Assembly: GCA_009702325.1 (NCBI GenBank) | Contig: WLID01000003.1 | Location: 1-39,657 of the forward strand | DNA: 39,657 nucleotides | Reading direction: 5' to 3' | Source: Actinomycetota bacterium | Lineage (GTDB): Bacteria > Actinomycetota > Thermoleophilia > Gaiellales > Gaiellaceae | Shown here: positions 8,376 through 16,594 of the stretch, piece by piece | Numbering within the stretch: the stretch's first letter is position 1 | Layout: each line of letters starts with the position of its first letter | Translations under genes and position numbers: made by a program | Notes under the pieces: generated by a model | What the model was told of the DNA's origin: nothing | Databases searched by the model: none | The model's input: only the letters and a program-made list of their open reading frames with translations

Positions 8376-9167
8376 TCAAGCGAAGGCGAGGAGGCAGTAG
8401 TACGCAGCCGGGCCGGCAAAGAGCAGCGCGTCGACCCGATCGAGCATGCCGCCATGCCCTCCCAGGATTCGCCCGGAATCCTTGACGTCCATGTCTCGCT
8501 TGAGCAGCGACTCGAACAGGTCCCCGAGCGGCGCGGCAATCGCAATCACGACACCGAGGACGAGTGACTGAGGGATCGTCAGGAAATCCTGCTTGTAGAG
8601 CGCCACAAACGTGACGAACACCGTGGCGGCGGTGCCAACGATAAAACCCTCCCAGGTCTTACCGGGCGAGGTCAGAGGTGCCATCCGATGGCGGCCAACG
8701 AGGCGCCCGGCGAAGTACGCGAATGTGTCGCCCGCCCAAACGGCGAGCAGCACCGTAAAGAGCGCAAGGCGCCCGTGCGCGTCGATTTCACGGATCAGGG
8801 GAAGGGACGCAAGGCCAACTCCAATCCACCCAGCGCCGAGGACGGTCGCACCGATCGACGCTGTCGCCGCTTGGCGTGTGTCGGAGATCAACTTCAACAG
8901 GAACGCAAGCGGCGCTGCGATGAGCATCCCGCCCACAGCCCAATCGACCCCACCGAGCTGCGCGCCAAGCACCGCCAAGATGCCGCCGACATAGCCGGCT
9001 GGGGCGAGCGGACGCAAGGCACGAGCCAGAATCCAGAACTCATGAAGCGCGACCGCGGCCGCGACGAAGGCGAGTCCCGCAACCCACCAGTCGCCGAGGT
9101 ACACGGCGCCAAGCACAACCGGCAGGCCGATCGCGGCGACGACGAGACGTGACATCAGGCTACTCAC
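8376..9167 (-). CDS. cdsA: Phosphatidate cytidylyltransferase
   Basis: CdsA makes CDP-diacylglycerol from phosphatidic acid and CTP in the membrane, feeding all phospholipid synthesis. The protein is polytopic, with about 7-8 hydrophobic segments. It carries the C-terminal family signature spread over SPGKTWEG (about 175), LFESLLKRDMDVKDSG and GGHGGMLDRVD near the end, including the metal-binding Asp residues. I chose GTG 9167 because GGGAAG lies 8 nt upstream; ATG 9155, four codons later, is an alternative. The open frame extends further into uppS but shows no family similarity there. It lies 25 bp after the uppS stop. Confidence 0.93.
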   Translation of the reverse strand: MSSLMSRLVVAAIGLPVVLGAVYLGDWWVAGLAFVAAAVALHEFWILARALRPLAPAGYVGGILAVLGAQLGGVDWAVGGMLIAAPLAFLLKLISDTRQAATASIGATVLGAGWIGVGLASLPLIREIDAHGRLALFTVLLAVWAGDTFAYFAGRLVGRHRMAPLTSPGKTWEGFIVGTAATVFVTFVALYKQDFLTIPQSLVLGVVIAIAAPLGDLFESLLKRDMDVKDSGRILGGHGGMLDRVDALLFAGPAAYYCLLAFA

Positions 9168-9192
9168 TCGACCATCTTCCCAATTCTGAGCG

Positions 9193-9942
9193 TCAGCGGC
9201 CGCCGAAGCGCCGTCGGCGGGTCGCGTATTCGCTAAGCGCCTTCTTGAGCGCCTCTTCGCCGAAGTCAGGCCACAGCGTGTCGACGAATACAAGTTCGGC
9301 GTAGGCGAGCTGCCACAGGAGAAAGTTTGAGACGCGCAGCTCCCCGCTCGTGCGGATCAGCAGGTCGGGATCGGGGAGTTCAGGCGCATACAGATGCGCG
9401 GCAAGAACGTTCTCGTCGATCTCACTCGGTTCAAGACCGCTTTCAGCGATTCGTCGCGTCGCCTCCACAAGTTCCGCGCGACCGCCGTAGTCGAACGCGA
9501 TCCACAGGCCGAGCCGGGAATTGAGAGCAGTTCGATCCTCCATCGACTCCATCCGTGCTCGGAGGCTTTCCGGCGCACGGTCACGGCGGCCGATGAAGCG
9601 CACACGCACCCCTTGCTCGGCAAGGTCGGGGAGCTCGCGCTCGATCGTCTCGCCAAAGATGTCCATCAGTGCGTCGACCTCGTCTTGCGGTCGCGACCAG
9701 TTCTCGGTCGAGAACGCGTAGACAACGATGTGCTGAATGCCAACGTCGATCGCCGCTTCAACTGTTCGCCGGAGCGCCTTCGTCCCCGCCCGGTGCCCCG
9801 CGGCAACCGGCAGCCCACGCCGACGCGCCCAGCGGCCGTTGCCGTCCATGATGATCGCGACGACCTGTGCAACCTCAGGGAGATTGCCCTCGGGCAAGGC
9901 CTTGACGCGGGCGAGCGTACGGATGCGAGAGAGCAGTTTCAC
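9193..9942 (-). CDS. uppS: Isoprenyl (undecaprenyl) diphosphate synthase, cis-type
   Basis: A cis-prenyltransferase that condenses IPP onto an allylic primer to make the C50-C55 lipid carrier for cell wall synthesis. The 249-aa protein has the DGNGRWAR motif with catalytic Asp33, GHRAGTKALRR for diphosphate binding, YAFSTENWSRP, and the C-terminal DLLIRTSGELRVSNFLLWQ block followed by the metal-binding glutamate region. The start is GTG 9942; there is a 63-bp gap to frr. Its substrate IPP comes from the MEP enzymes encoded just downstream. Chain length (decaprenyl or undecaprenyl) cannot be decided from sequence alone. Confidence 0.96.
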   Translation of the reverse strand: MKLLSRIRTLARVKALPEGNLPEVAQVVAIIMDGNGRWARRRGLPVAAGHRAGTKALRRTVEAAIDVGIQHIVVYAFSTENWSRPQDEVDALMDIFGETIERELPDLAEQGVRVRFIGRRDRAPESLRARMESMEDRTALNSRLGLWIAFDYGGRAELVEATRRIAESGLEPSEIDENVLAAHLYAPELPDPDLLIRTSGELRVSNFLLWQLAYAELVFVDTLWPDFGEEALKKALSEYATRRRRFGGR

Positions 9943-9969
9943 CGGGCGCGCTTCACGGGTGCGGGAGGT

Positions 9970-9987
9970 GACTCGCAGACGCGAGTC
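9970..9987 (-). other. Intercistronic hairpin between frr and uppS
   Basis: A perfect 7-bp inverted repeat GACTCGC (9970-9976) / GCGAGTC (9981-9987) has a 4-nt loop. It sits in the 63-bp frr-uppS gap, the only sizeable gap inside this block. There is no T run after it on the minus strand, so I read it as a possible RNA processing or stability element rather than a terminator. Confidence 0.35.
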
Positions 9988-10005
9988 GGGTGAGCCTGAA
10001 CGGCT

Positions 10006-10569
10006 CTATACCTCCATGATCTCGGCCTCTTTGCGCTTCACGAGGTCGTCGATCTTGGCTACATGGTCATCGGTCAGCTTCTGCACCTTGCCTTCGGCTG
10101 CGCGCTCTTCATCGTCGCCGACATCACCGTTCTTTGACATCTCCTCAAGATGCTTGAGCACGTCGCGCCGCACGTTACGGATGGCGACCTTCCCCTCCTC
10201 CGCCATGTGCTTCACGAGCTTCACGAGCTCCTTTCGGCGCTCCTCGGTGAGCTGCGGAATCGGGAGGCGAATCATCTTTCCGTCATTCGACGGCGTCAGT
10301 CCGAGATCGGACTCCTGAATCGCCTTCTCAATCGCCTTGATGAGCGTTCCATCGAACGGCTGAATCGTCAACATACGAGGCTCCGGCACCGAGATCGTCG
10401 CCACGTTCTTCAGTGGGCTCGGTGTGCCGTAGTAGTCCACGGTGATGCGGTCGAGCAGCGCGGCAGAGGCGCGCCCGGTTCGCACGGAATGGAAGTGCTC
10501 ATGCGCCGACTCCACGGACTTATGCATGCGCTCGTTGGCGTCGTTCAAGAACTCGTCGATCGTCGTCAC
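10006..10569 (-). CDS. frr: Ribosome recycling factor
   Basis: RRF splits the post-termination ribosome together with EF-G. The 187-aa product has the family's usual length. It begins with GTG 10569 ([15 protein letters not shown]), which overlaps the pyrH stop by 4 bp in a GTGA; a longer upstream frame lies inside pyrH and is not coding here. Recognisable are [28 protein letters not shown], and the hinge and stem helices [17 protein letters not shown] and VAIRNVRRD. The pyrH-frr order is the standard one in bacteria. Confidence 0.97.
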   Translation of the reverse strand: MTTIDEFLNDANERMHKSVESAHEHFHSVRTGRASAALLDRITVDYYGTPSPLKNVATISVPEPRMLTIQPFDGTLIKAIEKAIQESDLGLTPSNDGKMIRLPIPQLTEERRKELVKLVKHMAEEGKVAIRNVRRDVLKHLEEMSKNGDVGDDEERAAEGKVQKLTDDHVAKIDDLVKRKEAEIMEV

Positions 10570-11306
10570 CGTGATTCTCCTTCCATGCTTGTCGCAATGA
10601 TCGTGCCATCGTGATCGCCGTAGAGCGCCCGCGCGATCTTGCCGGAAGCAAGCTCGAACACGTGGATCGGCAGGTTGTTGTCCATGCAAAGCGAGAGGGC
10701 TGTCGTGTCCATCACACGCAGCCCGCGCTCGATCGCCTGGAGGTGGGTGAGGTGCGGCAGAAAGTTCGCGTTCGGGTCGGTGCGAGGATCGCCGTCGAAC
10801 ACACCGCGCACACCGTTCTTGGCCATCAAGATGGCGTCTGCGCCAATCTCGAGTGCGCGGAGGGCAGCAGCGGTATCGGTCGTGAAGTACGGATTACCGG
10901 TGCCACCTGCGAAGATGACGATCCGATTCTTCTCAAGATGGCGGATCGCACGACGGCGAATGTACGGCTCAGCCACTTCACGCACATCGAGTGCAGAAAG
11001 CACCCGCGTGTGGGCGCCATTTCGTTCGAGGGCCTCCTGCACCGCGAGGGAGTTGAACACCGTGGCGAGCATGCCCATGTAATCGCCGGTCGCCCGATCC
11101 ATGCCCTCCGCTGCAGCAGCCATCCCGCGATAGATGTTGCCGCCACCGATGACGAGCGCGATCTGGGGCCCGCCGTCTGCAGCACCTACGAGCTCCTTCG
11201 CCAGCGTGTCGAGCGTTGGAGCGTCCAGCCCAAACTCTCCGGGGCCCATAAGGGCCTCACCGGAGAGTTTGAGCAGAACACGCCGGAAACGCGGCGTCGA
11301 GGTCAT
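10566..11306 (-). CDS. pyrH: UMP kinase
   Basis: This amino-acid-kinase-fold enzyme phosphorylates UMP to UDP and supplies pyrimidine nucleotides. The 246-aa protein shows [12 protein letters not shown] (nucleotide loop) at the start, [12 protein letters not shown] (about 49-60), [20 protein letters not shown] and [13 protein letters not shown] (ATP/UMP contacts), and a [13 protein letters not shown] block near the end. The ATG overlaps the tsf stop by one base (TGATG) and the end overlaps frr by 4 bp. Confidence 0.97.
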   Translation of the reverse strand: MTSTPRFRRVLLKLSGEALMGPGEFGLDAPTLDTLAKELVGAADGGPQIALVIGGGNIYRGMAAAAEGMDRATGDYMGMLATVFNSLAVQEALERNGAHTRVLSALDVREVAEPYIRRRAIRHLEKNRIVIFAGGTGNPYFTTDTAAALRALEIGADAILMAKNGVRGVFDGDPRTDPNANFLPHLTHLQAIERGLRVMDTTALSLCMDNNLPIHVFELASGKIARALYGDHDGTIIATSMEGESR

Positions 11307-12100
11307 CAGCCGACCGAGTACCAGGCGTAGTCGACGAGTTCGAGGCCGCCCTGGGCAAGCGCCTTGTCGACCGTAAGGCCCGTATCGTGGATCCAGGCCT
11401 GTTCACCGAGCACTGACTCGGCGTAGAAGCGCTTGTTCAGCATTCCTTCGACGATCTTGCCGCGCACATCGTCGGGCTTCGAAGCGACATCAGGGAGCTT
11501 CTCAAGGATCTCGCGCTCAGCCTCGACAAGCTCCGACGGCACCTGATCGCGCGACGAGTACGTCGGGCGGGCGAACGAGATGTGCATCGCAAGCTGCCGA
11601 GCAAGTTCAGGCGATCCGCCCTTCACCTTGAGCAGCACGCCGATCTTGTTCGCCGGCGGGTGTACGTACTGGGAGAACTCGGCACCGTCGCCACCGTCGA
11701 TCTTCTTGGCGCCGACGACCCGAATGTTCTCGCCGAGCTTCGCGACGAGCTCGGTGCGCTCACCCTCAAGGCTCTCAAGGGCACCCTCGCCGCCAGCAAG
11801 CAGCGTTGCAAGTGCCTTGTCAGCGAAGGCCTGGAACTCCTCGTTCTTCGACACAGGCTCTGTCTCGCAACCGACGGCGACGATCGCGCCTGCGCTGCCT
11901 TCAACCCCGACGAGCACGCGCCCTTCAGTTGTCTCACGGCCAGCACGCTTCGCGGCCGATGCCATGCCCTTTTCGCGCAGCAGCTTGACCGCGGCGTCGA
12001 AATCGCCTGCAGTCTCCTCCAACGCGCGCTTGCAATCCATCATGCCGGCGCTGGTTGCGTCGCGAAGCTGCTTGACCATTGCTGCGGAGATCTCGGTCAC
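11306..12100 (-). CDS. tsf: Elongation factor Ts
   Basis: EF-Ts is the guanine-nucleotide exchange factor for EF-Tu. The 264-aa protein opens with [20 protein letters not shown] and the first family signature [16 protein letters not shown]. The second signature region lies at [23 protein letters not shown], with [11 protein letters not shown] just after it. A C-terminal dimerisation-like subdomain follows. ATG 12100 overlaps the rpsB stop by 4 bp (ATGA), giving the classic rpsB-tsf-pyrH-frr operon. Confidence 0.97.
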   Translation of the reverse strand: MTEISAAMVKQLRDATSAGMMDCKRALEETAGDFDAAVKLLREKGMASAAKRAGRETTEGRVLVGVEGSAGAIVAVGCETEPVSKNEEFQAFADKALATLLAGGEGALESLEGERTELVAKLGENIRVVGAKKIDGGDGAEFSQYVHPPANKIGVLLKVKGGSPELARQLAMHISFARPTYSSRDQVPSELVEAEREILEKLPDVASKPDDVRGKIVEGMLNKRFYAESVLGEQAWIHDTGLTVDKALAQGGLELVDYAWYSVG

Positions 12101-13014
12101 GATGCGGCTCCTTCCTCGGTTGATGCGTCAACCGGGGCGGCCTCCGCGACGGGTGCTGCGTCAGCTGCAGGTGCTGCTTCAGCTGCAGGTGCTGCTTCAG
12201 CTGCAGGTGCTGCTTCGGCTGCAGGTGCTGCTTCAGCTGCAGGTGTCGCTTCAGCAGCAGGAGCTGCGTCAGTCGCTGGTGCAGCGGCGGGCGCCTTCGC
12301 ACCCTTCTTCGCCGAGCCGTCGCCCGAGGCGACCTTCTGGCGTCCGGCATGGACACCTTCTGCGAGCGCGCGAATGATGAGGCTGCACGAGCGAATCGCG
12401 TCGTCGTTCCCCGGGATCACATAGTCGGCTTCGTCAGGGTCGCAGTTCGTGTCGACGAGAGCGATGATCGGAAGGTTCAGGCGGCGGGCCTCACGAACCG
12501 CAAGCTGCTCCTTTTTCAAGTCGACGATGAAGATCGCATCCGGCTGGCGCCGCATGTCTGCCACCCCGCCGAGGTTGGACTCGAGCTTCTCAAGCTCGGC
12601 CTCCATGGCGATGCGCTCCTTCGCGGGAAGCAGGCCAAGCTGGGCTTCGGACTTGAGCATGCGTAGCTCGTGGAGCCGTTGAATCCGCTCGGTCATCGTC
12701 CGCCAGTTCGTGAGCAGTCCACCGAGCCAGCGATTGTTGATGTACGGCATGCCGACACGTGCTGCCTCGGATGCAATTGCCTCTTGCGCCTGCTTCTTGG
12801 TGCCGACGAACAGGATCGAGCCGTTGCGCTCGCCGATCGCCTTCGCAAAGGCGTACGCCTCGTCGATCAGAACCTGTGTCTGCTGCAGGTCGATGATGTA
12901 GATACCGCCGCGCTCGGCGAAGATGAAACGCTTCATCTTCGGATTCCAGCGGCGCGTCTGGTGACCGAAGTGAACTCCGGCCTCCAGGAGGTCCTTCATG
13001 GATACGACGGGCAT
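12097..13014 (-). CDS. rpsB: Small ribosomal subunit protein uS2 with Ala/Pro-rich repeat tail
   Basis: S2 binds the 30S head-body junction and is needed for S1 recruitment. Residues 1-225 are canonical ([56 protein letters not shown]). About 75 extra C-terminal residues follow, rich in Ala and Pro and acidic at the end, built on a repeating six-residue unit of the type AEAAPA. The tail comes from an 18-bp tandem DNA repeat. SD-like AAAGGGG lies 6-8 nt before ATG 13014. The 142-bp gap upstream is the largest untranslated stretch near it and probably holds a promoter or leader. Confidence 0.96.
   Translation of the reverse strand: MPVVSMKDLLEAGVHFGHQTRRWNPKMKRFIFAERGGIYIIDLQQTQVLIDEAYAFAKAIGERNGSILFVGTKKQAQEAIASEAARVGMPYINNRWLGGLLTNWRTMTERIQRLHELRMLKSEAQLGLLPAKERIAMEAELEKLESNLGGVADMRRQPDAIFIVDLKKEQLAVREARRLNLPIIALVDTNCDPDEADYVIPGNDDAIRSCSLIIRALAEGVHAGRQKVASGDGSAKKGAKAPAAAPATDAAPAAEATPAAEAAPAAEAAPAAEAAPAAEAAPAADAAPVAEAAPVDASTEEGAAS
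12152..12259. repeat. 18-bp tandem repeat inside the rpsB tail
   Basis: Six consecutive 18-bp units with core GGTGCTGCTTCAGCTGCA start at 12152, 12170, 12188, 12206, 12224 and 12242. Units 12170, 12188 and 12224 are identical, 12152 and 12206 differ by one base, and 12242 differs by several. A seventh, more degenerate copy may follow at 12260. Units are whole codon multiples, so copy-number change keeps the rpsB frame. Confidence 0.9.
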
Positions 13015-13156
13015 TAGTTGCCCCTTTCTCAGTTAGGAATGCAGTTCGCCGACGGATCAGTTCCGGGAGCCGACGCAATGTGTCGGCCACCCCCCAGGCT
13101 GGGAGCCCATCGGATAGTTGGTCTGGACGGCATCAATCGTACCGTGAGGAGGCCGT
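13015..13156 (-). promoter_or_regulatory. rpsB upstream leader region
   Basis: This 142-bp stretch between rluD and rpsB holds a perfect 6-bp hairpin (GCCGAC 13069-13074 / GTCGGC 13082-13087, 7-nt loop). A GC-rich CCCAGCCTGGG element lies further upstream, and a purine-rich SD (GAGAAAGGGG) sits just before the ATG. It is the likeliest place for a promoter feeding the ribosomal block. I see TACGAT as a possible -10 at 13137-13142 but no matching -35, so no promoter is called. S2 operons are often controlled by an mRNA leader; whether this one is cannot be judged by eye. Confidence 0.35.
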
Positions 13157-14035
13157 TTAGGCCTGAAGGCGTGTGAGATAGTGCTGGAGATCGTCGGGCA
13201 ACGGTGAGCTGACATCGATGGGCGCGCCCGTCAGCGGGTGTGGAAACGCAAGCCTCGCAGCGTGCAGAAATTGGCGGTCGAGCGGCGGTGCTGGCACGCC
13301 GTACACCGTGTCACCCATCACTGGCAGGCCGATCGCGGCGAGATGCACCCGGATCTGGTGTGTGCGCCCCGTCTCGAGCGTCACGCGCAAGAGGGTGTGA
13401 TTCGGAAACTCCTGCTCGATTTCAAAGTGTGTAACGGCCTCTCGTGGTGAATCGCTGTCGAGCGACATCCGAAGCGCATCGTCTCGGTCTCGCCCGATCG
13501 GCGCGTCGATCTTTCCCGCACGGGACTTTGGCCTGCCATGGACGAGCGCCAGGTAGGTGCGTTGGAGCGCCCGCTCGTGAACGAGTTCGGTCAGCCGCTC
13601 GTGTGCCTCTTCGCTCTTCGCGACAACCATCAAGCCGGACGTGTCGCGATCGAGGCGGTGCACGATTCCTGGGCGCTCGGGGTCACCGCCCGCGAGGGTG
13701 CCTTCGAGCAGGTCGACAAGCGTGCCGCTCTTGACCCCGGCGCCAGCGTGTACGACGAGCCGTGCTGGCTTGTCGACGACTGCAATCGCGTCATCACTCC
13801 AGGCGATTGTGGGCTTCGGTAGGTGCTCGAGCGACGGCGCGACGCTCTCGATCTCCTGAGGGAGCGCGACCGTTTCGCCCCCTTCCAGGCGGTAGCTCTT
13901 CGGACGAGCAATGCCGTCGACGAGCGCCCCTTGCTCAACAGCCCGTTCAGCCGCTGCCCTTGATCCCACATGGAGCGCGATGAAGCGATCGAGCCGATCA
14001 CCGGCCGCAGCCGTTGGAACGATGAGTTCTGTCAT
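13157..14035 (-). CDS. RluA/RluD-family 23S rRNA pseudouridine synthase
   Basis: The enzyme isomerises uridine to pseudouridine in large-subunit rRNA. The 292-aa protein has an N-terminal S4-like RNA-binding domain (LDRFIALHVGSRAAAERAVEQG, about 14-60). The catalytic domain carries the family motif HRLDRDTSGLMVVAK (about 125-140, catalytic Asp within), RTYLALVHGRP, and ETGRTHQIRVHLAAIGLPVMGD near the C-terminus. The match is to the RluD/YlyB group, found next to lspA in many Gram-positive genomes, as here (3-bp gap). The exact target uridine is not deducible. Confidence 0.94.
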   Translation of the reverse strand: MTELIVPTAAAGDRLDRFIALHVGSRAAAERAVEQGALVDGIARPKSYRLEGGETVALPQEIESVAPSLEHLPKPTIAWSDDAIAVVDKPARLVVHAGAGVKSGTLVDLLEGTLAGGDPERPGIVHRLDRDTSGLMVVAKSEEAHERLTELVHERALQRTYLALVHGRPKSRAGKIDAPIGRDRDDALRMSLDSDSPREAVTHFEIEQEFPNHTLLRVTLETGRTHQIRVHLAAIGLPVMGDTVYGVPAPPLDRQFLHAARLAFPHPLTGAPIDVSSPLPDDLQHYLTRLQA

Positions 14036-14038
14036 CGC

Positions 14039-14596
14039 TTACCGCGCTCGTACGTCGACACGGATGCCGTCAGGCGCCTGTGGCCGGTGCGGCAGAGCGA
14101 GCGTCATGACAAGGACACTAACTCCGAGCACGATGAACGAGTCGGCGAGATTGAACGCCGGCCACCAGCCAAGGTCGAGAAAGTCGGTGACATGACCGAG
14201 CCAGACCCGGTCGAACAGGTTGGAGATGCTCCCACCGATCAGGAGCCCAAATGCTGTTGGAAGCACGGGGTGCCGTCCTCCGGCACGAGCGAAGAACCAA
14301 AGCATCCACACAAGGGCGATCGCGGTGAGCGCTGTCACACCGGCGGTGGCGGTGGGAAAGAACCCGAAGGCTATGCCGGAGTTCTGGAGATGGGTGATGC
14401 GAACAGGGCCGATCACCCGTGCCGAATCGTAGAGCGCAAGGTTGCTTGTCACCAGGTATTTCGTCACTTGGTCGCCGGCCACGGCCGCGATGACGATCGC
14501 GGCCAGTCCACCCCATTGGCGCGCACCGGCCGCGAGCGATCGACCTGCGGCCGAGACGATCAGCGGGGGTGTGCGGTCGCGTTCGGTGGTCGTCAT
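14039..14596 (-). CDS. lspA: Lipoprotein signal peptidase (signal peptidase II)
   Basis: LspA removes signal peptides from prolipoproteins in the membrane as an aspartyl protease. The 185-aa protein has four hydrophobic segments and the five conserved blocks. These include GDQVTKYLV, HLQNSGIAFGFF, GGSISNLFDRV with the first catalytic Asp, and FNLADSFIVLG with the second. The N-terminus has about 30 polar residues before the first helix, longer than E. coli. ATG 14596 overlaps the preceding DUF167 gene by 4 bp. The putative lipoprotein protease at 20357 could be a client. Confidence 0.96.
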   Translation of the reverse strand: MTTTERDRTPPLIVSAAGRSLAAGARQWGGLAAIVIAAVAGDQVTKYLVTSNLALYDSARVIGPVRITHLQNSGIAFGFFPTATAGVTALTAIALVWMLWFFARAGGRHPVLPTAFGLLIGGSISNLFDRVWLGHVTDFLDLGWWPAFNLADSFIVLGVSVLVMTLALPHRPQAPDGIRVDVRAR

Positions 14597-14895
14597 GTGG
14601 CGGTAGGGGCGCCGTCTTTGACCGCGGCGGTGTCGAGAAGCTGCTCTGCCTGAGCACGTTCGATGCCGGTGAGAGCAACGACCTTCGATCGGTTGGTGTG
14701 ACCGGCGAGAACGGTGATGTTGCGTTCGGGGATCCCGAGAGTCTTGGCGAGCAACTCAATGACAGCCTGGTTCGCACGTCCCCGCTCAGGGGCCGCGCCG
14801 ACCCGAACTTTCCATGCGTCACCGTGCCGTCCTACGACCTCCGCGCGTCGTGCGCCAGGCGCGACGCGCAGCTCGATCGTGGTGGTGACGGTCAC
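14593..14895 (-). CDS. DUF167 / YggU-family protein
   Basis: A 100-aa protein of the conserved DUF167 (YggU) family, whose function is unknown. Typical features are the opening strand TTTIELRVAPGARRAEVVG, KVRVGAAPERGRANQAVIELLAK and NITVLAGHTNRSKVVAL. I start it at GTG 14895, with GGTGG just upstream and 28 bp after the divIVA stop; GTC/GTG codons just after could be the true first residue. A longer frame exists but lies inside divIVA. It sits between divIVA and lspA, a usual neighbourhood for this family alongside yggS, sepF and yggT. Confidence 0.87.
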   Translation of the reverse strand: MTVTTTIELRVAPGARRAEVVGRHGDAWKVRVGAAPERGRANQAVIELLAKTLGIPERNITVLAGHTNRSKVVALTGIERAQAEQLLDTAAVKDGAPTAT

Positions 14896-14923
14896 GCCAC
14901 CAGGGTACCCCGAGGGTGCTCGC

Positions 14924-15511
14924 CTATCCGGCGCGTGCTTCCGGTTCGCCTGTGACGAACAGATTTGGCCGCTGGAATTCTCGGGTGTCGTCACGCCAGC
15001 CTGTGTCGGCCGGCCGCGCTGAACCGGCCGTGACGCTCTCGGCAGTTGTGTCGGTGCTGTCAGCGGTAGGTGCCGCGTCGGCAGCGCTCGCTGATGGCGT
15101 GACGTTTGCCTCTTCGATCATTCCGAGCGCGCTACGCAGCAAGGTCTCGACCCGCTTGCGCTCGGCGACGAGCCGATCCTTCTCGCCTTGGGCGCCACGC
15201 GTCACGAGACGCGCCTCTTGGTGTGCTTCGGCGAGGATCACTTCAGCCTGTCGCTTGGCCTGTTCGCGCACCTCGGTTGCGGCCCGCTCAGCAGCCATCA
15301 GTGTCTGTGTGAGCAGCGCTTCACGTTGGCGGAGCTCTGCGAGCTGCTTCTCCATTGTGTCGAGCTTCTCGTCGAGCATGCCGCGCTCCCGCCAGACGTT
15401 CTCAAAACTGTCTGCCACCTCGTCGAGGAGCTGCTCGACGGCTGCCTTGTTGTAACCAAAGAGGCTCCGGGCTACACGCACGTGCCTCAATTCGACCGGG
15501 GTGTATGCCAT
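14924..15511 (-). CDS. DivIVA-domain cell-pole/division protein
   Basis: A 195-aa DivIVA-type coiled-coil protein. It has the N-terminal membrane-curvature domain (TPVELRHVRVARSLFGYNK, YNKAAVEQLLDEVADSFE), then a long heptad-rich coil at about 45-130 (LDTMEKQLAELRQREALLTQT and onwards). A low-complexity Ala/Thr/Asp tail follows and the protein ends in RPNLFV. In actinobacteria DivIVA organises polar growth and septum placement. It lies in the sepF-yggT-divIVA string, although ftsZ itself is not in the window. Whether it is the essential Wag31-type copy or a paralogue is not clear. Confidence 0.9.
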   Translation of the reverse strand: MAYTPVELRHVRVARSLFGYNKAAVEQLLDEVADSFENVWRERGMLDEKLDTMEKQLAELRQREALLTQTLMAAERAATEVREQAKRQAEVILAEAHQEARLVTRGAQGEKDRLVAERKRVETLLRSALGMIEEANVTPSASAADAAPTADSTDTTAESVTAGSARPADTGWRDDTREFQRPNLFVTGEPEARAG

Positions 15512-15521
15512 GTCGCCTCCT

Positions 15522-15809
15522 CTAGTGGAACTGGTTCAGGATCGTGTTGATGACGCGTGCGCCAATCCAGATGGCGAACAGCGCGATGTATGGCGAAAAG
15601 TCGAGCGGGCCGAACCGCAGCGGCACGATTCGCCGCCAGAACCGCAGGTACGGATCACAGATGTCGTAGAGGAATCGCTGAACCGGGCGCAGCGCGTAGG
15701 GAAGCTGCAGCCACGAGCTCAGGATGTGCAGCAGCATCGCGAGCCAGTACACCCACGCGAATGCCGAAACGAAGAGCTGAAGCTCGGTGATGGAGTCAAG
15801 GAGGAGCAT
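15522..15809 (-). CDS. YggT-family integral membrane protein
   Basis: A 95-aa protein with two hydrophobic helices (about 10-35 and 70-92) flanking a conserved basic loop PVQRFLYDICDPYLRFWRRIVP, which is the YggT family mark. The function is not firmly known; members sit next to sepF and divIVA in Gram-positives and cyanobacteria and affect division or nucleoid partition. SD GGAGAAGGG lies upstream of ATG 15809. The 160-bp gap to sepF contains the inverted pair GGAAGC/GCTTCC but nothing I can name. Confidence 0.92.
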   Translation of the reverse strand: MLLLDSITELQLFVSAFAWVYWLAMLLHILSSWLQLPYALRPVQRFLYDICDPYLRFWRRIVPLRFGPLDFSPYIALFAIWIGARVINTILNQFH

Positions 15810-15969
15810 CCTTGAGTCCCTTCTCCGGGTAGGTGGAGATTCCTACACAGCGGAAGCAACGAATCTCAACGACCACGCCGAGCAACGCATCTCGCTTCCC
15901 CACCCCTCTACACATTCCGCCCCAGCCACGTTCGCGAGCCGCGCGACGGAAGCCGCGGGGCGCGTCGTA

Positions 15970-16560
15970 CTAGGCCTGGTTGAAGAAGTCGCCCTTGGCG
16001 AGGAGCTGCGCGCGTTGCTCAGCGGAAACCTCGACGTTGCGGGGTGTGAGGAGGAAGACCTTGTCGGCGACGCGTTGCATGCCGCCGTTCAGTGCATAGG
16101 TGAGCCCGGATGCGAAGTCGATGAGCCGCTTGGAGAGTTCGGCGTCGACGCCTTGGAGGTTGAGGATGACCGGTGTCTGCTGCTTGAACCGGTCGGCGAT
16201 CTGCTGGGCGTCGTTGAAGCTACGTGGTGCTACGAGGTGCACCTTCGTTTGACTGGGGTCGGGCGCAGCTTCGATCCGCGGCCTGCCAGCCGGCATGGCG
16301 GCAGCGGCGTTTCGTACGGCGCGTGGCGGCGCCGGCAGTCCACGTGAGGCGCGGGGTTCGTCGGCCTCGGAGTCCGTCCAGTCGTCGAACTCTTGTCCGC
16401 GACGTCGCGGTGTGAGTCGGCGGACGTTTGGGCGATCGCGATAGCTCTGCTCGAGTGTCTCTTCGGCGGTGTAGCCGTCTTCGAGCTCGTAGTAGTCATC
16501 GTCCTCTTCGGCGATGCCGAAGTAGACGAGTGTTCGGCTCCAGAGTTCCGTTACGCCCAT
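15970..16560 (-). CDS. sepF: SepF cell-division protein
   Basis: SepF anchors FtsZ to the membrane in bacteria lacking FtsA. The 196-aa protein has the N-terminal amphipathic membrane anchor region (MGVTELWSRTLVYFGI), then a variable acidic and then Arg/Pro-rich linker (20-105). The C-terminal beta-rich SepF domain follows (KVHLVAPRSFNDAQQIADRF, VILNLQGVDAELSKRLIDFASG, then YALNGGMQRVADKVFLLTP). It sits 34 bp after yggS. It is well placed to share regulation with divIVA and yggT. Confidence 0.95.
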   Translation of the reverse strand: MGVTELWSRTLVYFGIAEEDDDYYELEDGYTAEETLEQSYRDRPNVRRLTPRRRGQEFDDWTDSEADEPRASRGLPAPPRAVRNAAAAMPAGRPRIEAAPDPSQTKVHLVAPRSFNDAQQIADRFKQQTPVILNLQGVDAELSKRLIDFASGLTYALNGGMQRVADKVFLLTPRNVEVSAEQRAQLLAKGDFFNQA

Positions 16561-16594
16561 TGCCGGTTGATCCTAACGCACTGACCGGCGTGCG

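Noticed and set aside
9970..9987. Hairpin between frr and uppS as a terminator
   Set aside because: The stem is good but no T-run follows on the minus strand, and uppS needs read-through transcription.
12152..12277. Repeat array considered as CRISPR or a regulatory array
   Set aside because: The units are contiguous with no spacers and are multiples of three inside a coding frame, so it is a coding tandem repeat.
13150..13164. AGGCC/GGCCT inverted repeat at the rluD stop
   Set aside because: The stem is only 5 bp with no T tract, so it is too weak to call a terminator.
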